Source of the DNA: Mytilus trossulus
Taxonomy: Eukaryota; Mollusca; Bivalvia; Mytilida; Mytilidae
NCBI RefSeq assembly: GCF_036588685.1
Contig: NC_086382.1
Coordinates: 61,956,987-62,020,986 of the forward strand
Reading direction: 5' to 3'
DNA: 64,000 nucleotides
Position numbers and translations under genes: made by a program. Positions 48,673 through 61,300 of the stretch are shown here, piece by piece. Position 1 is the first letter of the stretch; every line of letters starts with the position of its first letter. A model generated the notes under the pieces. It was not told the origin of the DNA, searched no databases, and was given only the letters and a program-made list of their open reading frames with translations.

Positions 48673-49677
48673 TTCACTTATTTCACGTTCTTCTAGTTTG
48701 TTGTTCTTTCCGTCAGCATATATTTTGAAGTTATTGTAAATTATAAAAGCCTGTAATATTTTAAGAATTTATTATATTTATTTAGCAGAGCTAAAAAAAA
48801 ATATCATTATCCAATATACGAAAAAAAATACACGTGGAACTTTATTAACTTTTTTCATAAATTTTGATAGTCACATATTAAGAAGAATAAAATTATATTA
48901 CTCCACATTATCTGAGTATTATGTTATTATTATTATTATGTTATTATTATAATTGATATTTTCATTATTTAGACACTTTTTCCTACCTCCTTATATCGAT
49001 CTTATCAACGTATCAATAAAAAGATTTAAAACAAGAAGGGAAAAACAAATGTATTTAAGTTTTAAAGTATCCTGTTGAAAACGGAACAAGTTATCCCTTT
49101 CTAATCCTGTAAATAGGGAATACTATTTTCACATTCTAACGCAAGTGATGTTCACAAATATATATCAGAAAATTATGTTTTGACGTATTTTATAAATATA
49201 CATCAGAAAATTATGTTTTGACGTATTTTATAAATTTCCCTTATCAATCCACATTGTTCAATTCAGTTTTGCATTGAGACTCATAAATGCGCGTTGCGCG
49301 AAATAATCAAAAACTTGATATTGATTGGTATTCGTAAATATTTGTTTTTTTAAATATGAGTAGAAAACGATTTGTTTGTTTGTTTGTTTGTTTGGTTGGT
49401 TGATTTTTTTTGTTATAACAAAATTTCATTAGCATGTGGGTCAGAACTGTCAATATTCTTACTATCATATGCGTGTTTTAGTCTAAATTTTGATTTCGGC
49501 ATTTCGCAGTTTTCAGTATTTTTAAAAACCCTGTTTACGTGTGTTGAAAGTACCCCGGCTGTTGGAATTTATAACTATGACTTTGTGATGCCAACGGCGA
49601 AGATGATACAATTATTTTATTCTAAATAATTTGTATATGGCCAAATAGTTAAGGGTTCTTTTCTTTTGCTTTTATTT
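48673..49677. other. Region upstream of the receptor ATG
   Basis: Likely holds the receptor promoter and 5' leader, read on the - strand, but no defined motif can be chosen. A 58-base duplication near 49,155-49,235 (tcagaaaattatgttttgac twice) and a (TTTG)n tract at 49,371-49,398 are the only structure seen. Confidence 0.45.
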
Positions 49678-49985
49678 GGGGGGGGGGGGGGGGGTGTCAT
49701 AAGTTTACCAATTTTCTTATTTAATGGCTTGTTATCTTATTGTCCATTATCTGATTACCTTTTTATTTCTAATATATTTTTATTGCCAAACAGTAAGGGG
49801 AGCGGTTAGGGTAGGAGGCAACATTCATAAATTCACCCTGGCCCTCTCAAATGCTTTAAATTTATTCTCTGATTGAATTTTTATTTTCGATAATTTATCA
49901 TTCGCCAATCAGTTAGAGGAGGGGCAAAATCATTAGTTTACCATAGTCCTCTCAAATGGCTTTCAGATCTATTCTCTGATTTTTT
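49678..49985. repeat. Poly-G tract and degenerate tandem repeats
   Basis: Seventeen G in a row at 49,678-49,694. After it come three loosely similar blocks ending in gccaa(a/t)cagt(a/t)ag, each followed by a G-rich segment and by ctctcaaatg(g)ctt. Confidence 0.55.
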
Positions 49986-50729
49986 TTCAGTTACATTAAA
50001 ATAATTTTAAAACTCTATGTGTATCTATATACATGTATGTTGTGCAATCATTTTTTGAATGAATTGAATAATTTTAATGTATATTACAATATATTAAAGA
50101 ATGGTTACGTCAGGAAGAATGTGAAGGACGAACGTAGAGAAAAATAGTATACCAGAAACTATCTACGAAGTACAAAATAGTTATATAAATTAATCTATAT
50201 TAAAACTATGAATTACTTATATTGATGAGATTAAAAAATAAAGTAATGTGTGTTTCAAAATTAAACGTTTAAATCTATTACAATGACAGTTGTTATCCGC
50301 TTATCCTTTAGAACATATGACAAGCTACATAGTAAGTTAGTCTGATCTTAGTAAACTATAAGTGGTTATTGGGAAATAAAGGATATGTCACACGTCAATA
50401 TCTAAGTGTTTCTGAGGGTTCGTGCGTTTAAAAAACTTAATTGATATGCTACTGAATTTTGTGAAAATATGAAATGTTTGTCAAATTTGAATATCAAACA
50501 GAAATGCGTAAACTTTCTATTAGCTTGAACAATTTCAATTTAAAATAAAAATGTTTAAGCTGATTTTCAAGATAAAGATTTGGGATGCGGATCTGCGCTT
50601 TGATTAAACTCTCAGCTCAAGATTTTTAAAACACTAAATATGCACTCTTTAACGAAAGGAAAACACTGTTATAACAAAAACCATGATATGAATACATTTC
50701 CAGTACACAAAAATGTTAGAATTTCTGTG
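49986..50729. other. Intergenic, nothing recognised
   Basis: AT-rich sequence between the receptor start and the following repeats, with no exon or repeat that I can identify. Confidence 0.5.
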
Positions 50730-50786
50730 TCATTTGATCTCTCGTGAAGAGTTATCTCATTGGCAATCACACCACATCTTCTTTGT

Positions 50787-51130
50787 ATGGCCCCCAAACT
50801 AAGTTGTCGGTGCCATATAGTTTTAGCCTTGGGCGAAATTCCGTTATTCCGTCATTCCGTCATTCCGCAACAAATCATTATACTTTTTTTTAAATGCTTT
50901 CAGATATTGGGCTGAATTGTGGTATGTAAGTTAACCATGATGAGTTACAGATAAAGTTTAAGTTTTGTTCAGCTCGGCTAATTTTTTGTCGAAATTACGG
51001 CCTTTTTTCTACTTTGGTAAATTTTAAAAATCACAGTTATACATACTTTTCTTCTAAGCGCTTTTAGATATTGGGCCGATTTTTGGTATGTGAGTTACTC
51101 ATGATGAGTTACATGTTTTTAGGGTGTGTG
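50787..51130 (+). repeat. Dispersed repeat, family G
   Basis: Starts tggcccccaaactaagttgtcggtgcc and includes a (TCCGTCAT)n-like run. Two internal blocks resemble each other (cagatattgggctgaa at 50,902 and tagatattgggccgat at 51,068). A reversed copy is at 60,220-60,470. Confidence 0.65.
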
Positions 51131-52189
51131 CATTCGCATGGCGGTTAATTTGCCAATAGCAGACAGGTATACCTGTCAGTGCACCCGGTCTGTCTGGGTT
51201 TGCCGTTCGAATGATCCCTTTAAATCTTTCGATAATCTAATGTTGTCAATTGGTTAATTACATTTTTAACTTCAAAACAGAATACGAGTGAAAGTTTTCC
51301 TTTTTCTGAATTTTGTGTGTTAATTTTCAACCTTTTTTATTGATCCTATCAAAGCTTTATGAAACCAATTTAGAAGTACGGTGAAGTTATAGCATTGAGA
51401 GAAGACACGGTTTGTATGAAGTATTTTAAATTTAATATCTTCGTATATATATACGATAGTATCGAGATGTACTTGTGCATGTCTGCAGCTGCATTTATTC
51501 CTCGGTAAAACTGTTGAATAAAGTCTAGTAATGATCCATACTTATTTTCGGTGCCTTTTATCTCTATATTTTAAAACATTCTCTTGAAAAAGTTGAAGGA
51601 GTTGTTGTATTTAAACATTTGTTATTAAAATATTATTAATGGTCTACTGATTCTGTTCGCAAGTTGTTAAGATTTGAGTAATAGTGACATTTTTAGTGGT
51701 CTTGTGATGTTTGTGAATATAATTTTATATTGTTTTATTTTATGTACTTATAAGACATTGACGTATATCATGGGAGCTTTTTTTTAATTTAAGACCACTG
51801 TTGGCTTTTCCTTTAATGTCATTTCTTTTACATTATTTATACTACAGAGGGTGAAAAGTTAGTTTACTAAGTGTTCAGCAAAAATGTATGAACACTGCAC
51901 AGTGCTTCGCTAGACAAATTTCAACTTGATTAATTGGTAAGTGTTTTCTTTTGTCCATTCACAAATACTTGATATAAAATAAGGAGATGCCATGATTGCC
52001 AATAATACAATGCATGCTCATTATGATATTTCAACTAGCAAAATCATAGTCAGGTGTTGGGAGAATACTACAATCTAGAAGTAGGTACTAGTAGCTTTAA
52101 AATTATACCAAGCCTATCATGTACAGAATATATCATGTACATATAAATAGTTCTGTTACCATACATTTTTAATGATTTTACACCAGTCT
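51131..52189. other. Intergenic, nothing recognised
   Basis: AT-rich DNA with a short GC-richer stretch at about 51,130-51,215. No exon or element can be supported. Confidence 0.45.
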
Positions 52190-52760
52190 CATTACGTTCC
52201 CTGGCCTGTTCACATATGTTATTTTCTCGCCTGTCGCCTCTTCTTAATTTTTAAGTGTTCACATACAATATTTTAGAAATCTATCACCAGCCTCACTGCT
52301 TTTGTTCTCAGTGTTCATTATGTACATACGTATTTAGCTGGCTTAGCATTTCTCATTACTTAGATTATCAGTGTTTACATACATATGCTTAGGGGTCAAA
52401 CACCTGCTTTTAGTGCTGACTGTTTCTCATAGATATTTTGTTGTCTTAACATATCTCATTACTTAATTTTTCGGTATTCACATACGGTATTTTTTGTGAT
52501 CTTACAACTGTCTTGTTGCTTTTGTTTTCATTGTTCACATATGTATTTTTGCTGGCGTTACACTTCTCATGACTTAAATTGTCAATATATTTTGTGATTT
52601 AACACCTGTCTTGTTGCTTTTTCCGTGTTCACTGTTCATATATGTATTTTCACTTTCTTACATCTCAACTTAAATTGTAAGTGTTCAAATACAATATTTC
52701 TAGTGATCAAACACCTGCCTTATAACTTAAGTTTTCACTGTTCACATATCTTTGCATGGG
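52190..52760. repeat. Degenerate tandem repeat, about 110-130 bp unit
   Basis: Blocks such as gttcacatatgtattttt, tctcattacttaaattgtcag and gtgatcaaacacctgcctt recur about five times with much divergence. The open frame across it and downstream has no recognisable protein feature. Confidence 0.65.
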
Positions 52761-53921
52761 TTATATGGTCATTTCTTTCTCGACTTATGTGGGTTTTTTT
52801 TGGGTCTCTTGTGGAGAGTTGTTACATTGGCAATCATACCACATTTTCTTTTTTATATTTGAGTGTCCCTATGGAATATTCAGCTTCCTTTTCCCACAAG
52901 TTTGGTACCTTAACTTTCAGTGTTCACTTTTCACATACATATTTTTTCTTGTTCTACCCTTTGAATCATTCTGATTTGTCTTGTTTCTTTGTTTACTGTA
53001 TTTGAAAATCTATTTCCCATTTGATTGGTACTGTGTACTCTATCCAGGTACCTGTTATTTCAGAATATTTTCTGATTTTCAAATAGGATAATTTGTGGTC
53101 CTGAACTTTTTAGATTAGAGGGTAGTTTGGAAACAAAATGACAAATAAAGAGAGAAACATTATTTATATATTATATTGTATTAACTTAGTTTATAGCATT
53201 AGCCATAATTCATCACTGTATCTTATTGGTATGGTTTTTATACAAGAGACATGATTCTGTGGCGAGACACATGAATTTGTTGTATTTTATATAAATAAGC
53301 ACACATAATTAACAAATATAAATGGTTATTGCTTATATAGGCATAAAAAAGCATATAATGAGACACTTATATTGCATAAAAAAATGTTATACAGAATTTG
53401 TAGCAATCATACAATGTTAACAATACCAAATGACTGTCTTCAATTTGTATCTTTAAGTATATAGGCAAGGTTTTCCTTACAACAATTGTTTTAGAGATTT
53501 TTATTACATTTATATATCAAATTATTTGGCATCTACACACTATGAAATTAACAAAATAAGGTATTTTCTTATATCTTGATGATTGATTGGTTGTTGGTTG
53601 ATTTATGTCCAGTGGCAAATATTTCATGCATGTTCAGGACAAATCTTCTTACAGATTGAAGCATCCAGTATAAAATTCTGATGATTAATAGTCCATGCAT
53701 AATATGTAGGTCAAATTACCTAATTTTACACACTATCAAAAACGTTTACTTACTTGTTCTCCTTAGATATGATGCAAGACAAGATATCAATATCTGAGCT
53801 TTGAACTAAAGTCATGCTTTAAAGTTTTTATTAATTGATATGAGATTGTTTGTTACTGAACTGATAATTATAAGTCTCCAAATGAAATCATTTATGAAAT
53901 ACAGTAGCTCTGCATAGACTT

Positions 53922-54072
53922 CAGTGGTGGATCCAGCCATTTTAAAAAGGGGGGGAGGGGTCCCAACCCAGAGTAAAGTGGGGGTTTCAACTATATGCTC
54001 CCATTCATATGCATTGATCGTCAAAAAAAAGGGGGGTTCCAATCCCTGGAGCCCCCCTGGATCCGCCAATGG
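53922..54072. mobile_element. Short MITE-like element (151 bp)
   Basis: Ends cagtggtggatccagccatt and, reverse-complemented, agtccattggcggatccagg share the ggatccag core. The interior is rich in runs of G and C (aaaaaggggggagggg, ccccccctgg reversed). I recognise this as a small element common in molluscs. Confidence 0.65.
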
Positions 54073-55311
54073 ACTAAGAAATAATGAGCATATAATATGA
54101 GCATGAATAAGGGTATATAAAATTTGTTTTTGCTGACATCACATGATCAACATAATAAATCATTAAAAAGTTGAAAATTTCTCCCTTGACTTGGATGAAT
54201 TCTAATAAATTTCCTCTCACATTTTCCTCATATTCTCAGTAAATATTGTGAATAAAATATTATGTTACATTTCGATTATACAATCAAGCTAATATATAAT
54301 ATCACATACCTGATCAATTAAATGTTTGATTAAAACGAAACAACTACATACACTTACAAAACTTAACATGAATCACACACTGGATTTCATTTTTTTTAAT
54401 ATTTTGATTTCATAACGAGACATACATTTTCCCTGAGATGGTGCTTAGCAAAATAACTCCCTCGTGTGGAGTATTTCAGTCAAATTGAATTATAAATTCT
54501 GTCGGACATGAAAAATATATCATTAAAAACAGCTTTCATTGTAAAATTTCTTGTATAAGGTAAAAAAAACAAATTTCATAAAAAAAATATTCTTATCTTT
54601 GCCTTGGCCCTATAATGCCCATGCTTTACAAGTAGTTTCAGAATACATCAATTTTCAGTTCGTAACTCCACAAAGTAAATAAAAAAAATCCACATATAAA
54701 CTTTGTAATGTTTCAGCACAAAAATTCTAGATTGACTCCACAGGTTTGCAAAAGTAATTTAAGTTATCATATTATATCACAATTATTTTTTTTTGATTTA
54801 TGGTAAATTCTTACAGTGTTTAAGCGTTGTAAGATAATTGCATAAATTGCAAGTGACATTAATATTCTTACTATATCAGTACTTGCCATGCAGTACAAGG
54901 GTTACCATTGTGAAATGAAAAATGAGAATTCATTGTTTTTTGCATTTTATACATTGTTAACTTTTGAAAACCCTATTATAAGTATTATATATGCTCTGTA
55001 CTGTTGTACATAAACATCACAACCCTTTTCAATGATTTACTTGATATTCTAAAATTATAAACACAGATCTATTTTCTTATGCTTTTTTTTGTAATGATAT
55101 TGCTAGACATGAATAAATATTCTAATTAATTTTTTGGAAGCTACCACAATATATTTTCAATAATAGAAATTTTACAATCAAACATTGAAAGTCTTATAAA
55201 AATATAAAAAATCTTCATTTTTATAAAGACACAAAAAAGTATAATATTTCATGAAATTTGTGAAAACAACTGATTATTAGATGCAGAAATCTCCAAAAAC
55301 AAAGTAGACAA
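54073..55311. other. Likely 3' flank or 3' UTR of the partial gene; nothing else seen
   Basis: AT-rich sequence beyond the first polyadenylation signals of the partial gene at 55,395. A longer 3' UTR could extend here. Confidence 0.4.
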
Positions 55312-55342
55312 TTTATTCCATCCATCCAAGCACCCATTTATT
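55312..55342 (-). terminator. Two polyadenylation signals (AATAAA)
   Basis: AATAAA on the - strand at 55,337-55,342 and again at 55,312-55,317, which are 53 and 78 bases past the TGA at 55,397-55,395. Confidence 0.5.
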
Positions 55343-55394
55343 TGTGTTCTCCAATTGAAAGACATGGTAATAAAAATGCTAGCAAATGATGAAA

Positions 55395-58300
55395 TCAACA
55401 ATAATCATTGCGTCTGACTTCATACCACGGAACATCTGGACGATGATAGCCATGTGGTGTCCGTAAAGGATCGTATGTCCTGACAAATGGTTGTTGTGGA
55501 TGTGGATATCCCATGTATTGCATGTGAACATCGTCCATGCTATGGTGATGTGATTGATGAGCTGGGTTGTCATAATAATCAACTTCATACATTTCTGATC
55601 GATCACGATGTCTACCTCTCTTTTGGCGTGACTTTTCGTGAATTCTTTCATCATCGTGTGAACTCTGTTTCTTTGATGGTACTTTCTGTTTAGTCTTCCC
55701 CCAATGAGAACCTCCTTTCTTATGAGATGGACCAGGCTAAAAACAGAAAGTATTATATTTTTTTAATTTATTCTTCCTTGGCAGAACCTTATACCTACAT
55801 GACACCAATAATCCAAATATGCTTAAAAATAAAGATGTGGATATTTCTGCTTTTCAAACAATACCCTAAATATTTGTTTCTAAAATGAGCTTAAAATAAT
55901 ATTGTTGCGAGCAAAATTTTCCCTATCATGATTTGACTTCAAAATGTATGGTTAAATACATGTAAAGATGAAATTCTGTCAACATTGAATAAGGAAGCCT
56001 GGTTAAAATTACTAATTCCTTCTTATCCTGCTAAAAGAAATTAAGTCATGAATACATCCCAACTTTGTAGAAATCACAGAATATAGTAATATACAGTAAC
56101 TTTTGCCAAGTTTTAAACTGCAAAGTAAAATTCAATATTGTTAATTTGTTCATTTTGGTATACGCTATATTAACAAAATTTATCAACAGCCATGCATATA
56201 TCTTATCATAAACTTTCCTAATTTTTGTATGTATATATATACACTAATTCTAGATTATCCCCCTAAATGACATTAAAGAAGGATAACTCTTATTTCAGTC
56301 ATACAGGTATTTAAAATCTAGAGCATGGTCAACAATATATATATAAACAGCAATATTTCAAAAAAAATAAGAGAGTTGTGTCAATATAAATGTAATGTCA
56401 GCCATGTTACTAAGTTGAGAGGGAAAAATAAAGAACTGAAGAAGGCCAATGGCCGAAACATCTTGAAAAATTGGTTTATTTATACAATTATATAGAGTAT
56501 GTTCCCTATTGGAATTTTGAAAACAAGTAGAATTATATATCAGTGAAATAATATTGATTTATTATAACTATGTTCTGATAGTTTTTCCAATAGCTCATTA
56601 AATGTTTTATAAAAATATTGCCCTGAAAAAAGAACAGAACAGAAGACTGCATAATGTGCTAAAGCTTGACAGAAAAATAACTGGTGTGAAATTTGACAGT
56701 AAAAAAGATTGTACTGTAACTTATAACTAGCTTCTTGGGAGATTGTGCTGTAACTTCAATAGCTTTAAAGATTGTACTGTAACTTATAACTAGCTTCTTG
56801 GGAGATTGTGCTGTAACTTCAATAGCTTTAGAGGTTGTACTGTAACTTATAACTAGCTTCTTGGGAGATTATGCTGTAACTTCAATAGCTTTAGAGGTTG
56901 TATTGTAACGTATAACTAGCTTCTTGGGAGATTGTGCTGTAACTTCAATAGCTTTAGAGGTTGTACTGTAACTTATAACTAGCTTCTTGGGAGATTATGC
57001 TGTAACTTCAATAGCTTTAGAGGTTGTATTGTAACTTATAACTAGCTTCTTGGGAGATTGTGCTGTAACTTCAATAGCTTTAGAGGTTGTATTGTAACTT
57101 ATAACTAGCTTCTTGGGAGATTGTGCTGTAACTTCAATAGCTTTAGAGGTTGTACTGTAACTTATAACTAGCTTCTTGGGAGATTATGCTGTAACTTCAA
57201 TAGCTTTAGAGGTTGTACTGTAACTTATAACTAGCTTCTTGGGAGATTGTGCTGTAACTTCAATAGCTTTAGAGGTTGTATTGTAACTTATAACTAGCTT
57301 CTTGGGAGATTATGCTGTAACTTCAATAGCTTTAGAGGTTGTATTGTAACGTATAACTAGCTTCTTGGGAGATTATGCTGTAACTTCAATAGCTTTAGAG
57401 GTTGTATTGTAACTTATAACTAGCTTCTTGGGAGATTGTGCTGTAACTTCAATAGCTTTAGAGGTTGTATTGTAACGTATAACTAGCTTCTTGGGAGATT
57501 ATGCTGTAACTTCAATAGCTTTAGAGGTTGTATTGTAACTTATAACTAGCTTCTTGGGAGATTATGCTGTAACTTCAATAGCTTTAGAGGTTGTATTGTA
57601 ACTTATAACTAGCTTCTTGGGAGATTGTGCTGTAACTTCAATAGCTTTAGAGGTTGTATTGTAACTTATAACTAGCTTCTTGGGAGATTATGCTGTAACT
57701 TCAATAGCTTTAGAGGTTGTATTGTAACTTATAACTAGCTTCTTGGGAGATTATGCTGTAACTTCAATAGCTTTAGAGGTTGTATTGTAACGTATAACTA
57801 GCTTCTTGGGAGATTGTGCTGTAACTTCAATAGCTTTAGAGGTTGTACTGTAACTTATAACTAGCTTCTTGGGAGAGTATGCTGTAACTTCAATAGCTTT
57901 AGAGGTTGTATTGTAACTTATAACTAGCTTCTTGGGAGATTGTGCTGTAACTTCAATAGCTTTAGAGGTTGTACTGTAACTTATAACTAGCTTCTTGGGA
58001 GATTGTGCTGTAACTTCAATAGCTTTAGAGGTTGTATTGTAAATTATAACTCAGCTTCAGAAATTGTACTGTTACTTATAACTAACCTCAGAGATTTTAC
58101 TGTAACATCAATAGCTTTATAGGCTGTATAGTAACTTATAACTAGCTTCAGAGATTTTACTGTAACTTATAAATAGCTGAAGAGATTGTACTGTAACTTA
58201 TAACTAGCTTCTGAGTCAACATATACAGAGCAGCAATGCGAGCAGCATAATAATGTAGGTAATTTAATAAATATGAAATTTATACTTGAAGACAAATACA

Positions 58301-61300
58301 AAACATACAAACTGATAAATAGATTTCTCTTTGTAGCAATAGCTTTTTATTCAATTATAAAGGATATCTGCACACCCTGATTTGGATTTTTTTCCATCAT
58401 CACAGAAATTTTTTTATTTTTAAAATTCTCAAATAATTAAAGAAAAAAACACTATCAGATTTTTTCTCTCATCTTTTGGGAAAACTAAATAAAACATTTT
58501 TTTTTTAATTGCTTTTTCTACAAATATTTTGTGTATTAACAGATAGCAGAAATCCTTTCACTTGAATACCCCATGCATTGACCTATACCTGTGTTTTAAT
58601 GTTAACTTCCAATCTACAATACAAATTCAAAACAAAAGCTGAATATATGTTTGTGTGTAATGTGTAAAATATCATTACGCTCAAGTCTACTGTGTTATGC
58701 TATTTTCATTCATTTAAGGTGCCTTGAGTATATCCCTGAAACAATGTTAAAATACAATGTAATCTACAATAGACTTGTATGATCCAATAACCTCTAATGT
58801 GGTTTAAATAGAAAGTGCAAAGTAACTGCTGGTATCACTATACATATTGTTGTTCACACAGGCCACAAAAAGCTGAAATTGTGTTCAATTTTAGACATTT
58901 CTTGTTCTGTGTGCCTTAACAAACCCAATAAAACCTATCTTTATGCACTTCAGAATTAAATTTTTTTATGCTCAGTGTCTTAAAAAAGAATCTTCAAACA
59001 GGAATTTTGTGTTCCACAGATCTGAAAATTGTTTATATGGAAAAAATAAAAATTATAAAAGTTCTTAATTTAAAAGTTGAGTAAAATTGTACACTTTCTT
59101 AAATGCAGTTAATGGTCTAATATTATTGTGACCAGGCTGTGAATATGGATGTGCATTAATATATCAGATACTCCTTATTGATGACTGTCATTCAACTTCA
59201 TTGAAAATAATAAATCTACAATCATAGGTATTTTTTTTTTATGAAGTAAATTTTAATAATTTTAAATGTTAGTATATAAAATTGTTACATTGTTTGTGAA
59301 TCTACTATGCAGAAAGAATCAGATAAGAAAAGCAAGCAAGCAAGGTATATTTAGGATAGTTATTTGAAATGCTATCTCTAATACCAAGTAAAGAAAAAAT
59401 ATTGTTTGTTGTTCCCTGTTGATTTCTCTCACATTGATGATATCAATTTCATCTTAATTCATATTGCTTTTACTACTGCTAGAATCCAGATAACTAACAT
59501 AAGCATGAAGGATTTCACAAGAAAATATGGCTCATTTCAAAGAATATTAGCGTAATGCCCATTTGAGCGTAAAAAGTTGAAGGAAAAAAATATTGGAAGC
59601 AGAATTTTTGAATGGTCTTTAAAAATGGCAAATAAATGGTTAAAAAAATATTGCATTCAAATGCATACTGATGCAGAAATTGTGCTAAACAAAGATTCTG
59701 ATGGACAAATAAACTGAAAAAGTGAAAAATTCTGGTATCTTTCATTAACAAACAGAGCAAAACATGTCATTTCAGAGGAAAACAATTCTACCTATCTATA
59801 TATCTTTTCTAAAACTGTGGACAGGGAACAGCAAACAGAATCTAAATAAACTTGTCAAATGAAGTCTTAAACACACTGTATCAACACACAAATCCTATTT
59901 ATTATTATTGGTGAAATAGAATCATATATGTGCTCATCTAAATGTTAACTGTCACACAATTGATTTGTAATATACACTTTTGCCACCACAACCAATGGTT
60001 ACCTCAAATGTTTTCTTTCGCTGTTTAGGACTGTACTGATTAGACCTAGATTTTTCTGATTTAAGTTTTCTCTGTAAAAATTAATATATGTATAAGAATT
60101 TCAGCTTCATTTTAATTCAATTTCATATGTTTAATTTGGTAGATATCACTTTTCTAACAATTCACAAACCCCAAAAAAACCACAACAATTTTTTACTAAA
60201 AAATATTCCAGAAATAAAACAGTTACAAATGACATGGCTCGTAATTTTGGTAATTTTGGCAAAAATAAGAGGAGCGGAACAAAACTTTAACTTGATCTGT
60301 AACTCATCTTGGTTAACTCACATGCCATTCATCATCCCAATATCTTATAGCGTTTAGAAAAATAGACTGTATAATGGTATCTTGCTGAATGACTGAATTA
60401 TGGAATTATGGAATGACGGACAAGGGTAAAACTATATGGCACCGACAACTTCGTTGCGGGGCCATAAACATGTTGAAATTTGAGGTGGGTAACTTTTGTA
60501 TGAACATTCATTTCTATCAGAGAATAGTGAGCTAATAAAAATATAATTGTGATGACTGAACTTGGATTGATAAGTGATGAAAAGTCAAAATGCTAGACTT
60601 AAACAAGCCCTCCTCATACTTATTCAGATATTGGAATTCCAAGCATACTGCATAATTGTTGGCTGTGCAAAATTATATTCTTATTCATGAATACCATGTC
60701 TATAATATCTTTGTGTATCAAACAAAATGCCATAATTTATTATTAAAGAGTGATTTTTTTCAAGCAATGGGTGGTCTTGAAACATGAGATGTGTGTTTGT
60801 TAGATTCAAAAACTGAAGGAAATAAAAAGAAATCAATTTCATGAATAAGTAAAATCTTTTAAGTACTCTGGTCTTCTTTCTTAATTCCTATATTCTGAAA
60901 CTCTATTCTGATTTGTCAAATATTTATAACTTTAAAATGAAAATATGTAAATCATTTAAATTTGATTGGCTAGATAAAAAGATTATAGAACCACATTTAC
61001 AACAGAAAACTAACAATTTCATAAAGCAAAGGATTTACAAGCATGAAGCTTTTGTATATAACATATAATAAAATAGGTAATGTCAAAATAAGCAGAATAC
61101 TATGCCAATAAATAAATACTATTCAAGCATAACTATACTTTATACAAATATAAACTATAAAACCAATGGTATTTCAAAATGAGGATGTTCTGTAGAAACT
61201 TAATAGGTTAATTAAATGAAATAGATTAATCAATTTTTAATTATTACAGCTAGTCTGCAAAACTATGTTCAACAATAGTTTGGTAGGTTTCCACACTAAG

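Noticed and set aside
49372..49629. 85-codon + strand open frame
   Set aside because: It begins in a (TTTG)n simple repeat and has only a hydrophobic, biased composition.
52625..53005. 126-codon + strand open frame
   Set aside because: Low-complexity Phe/Ser/His composition from a T-rich tandem repeat region and a family B fragment; no splice or domain support.
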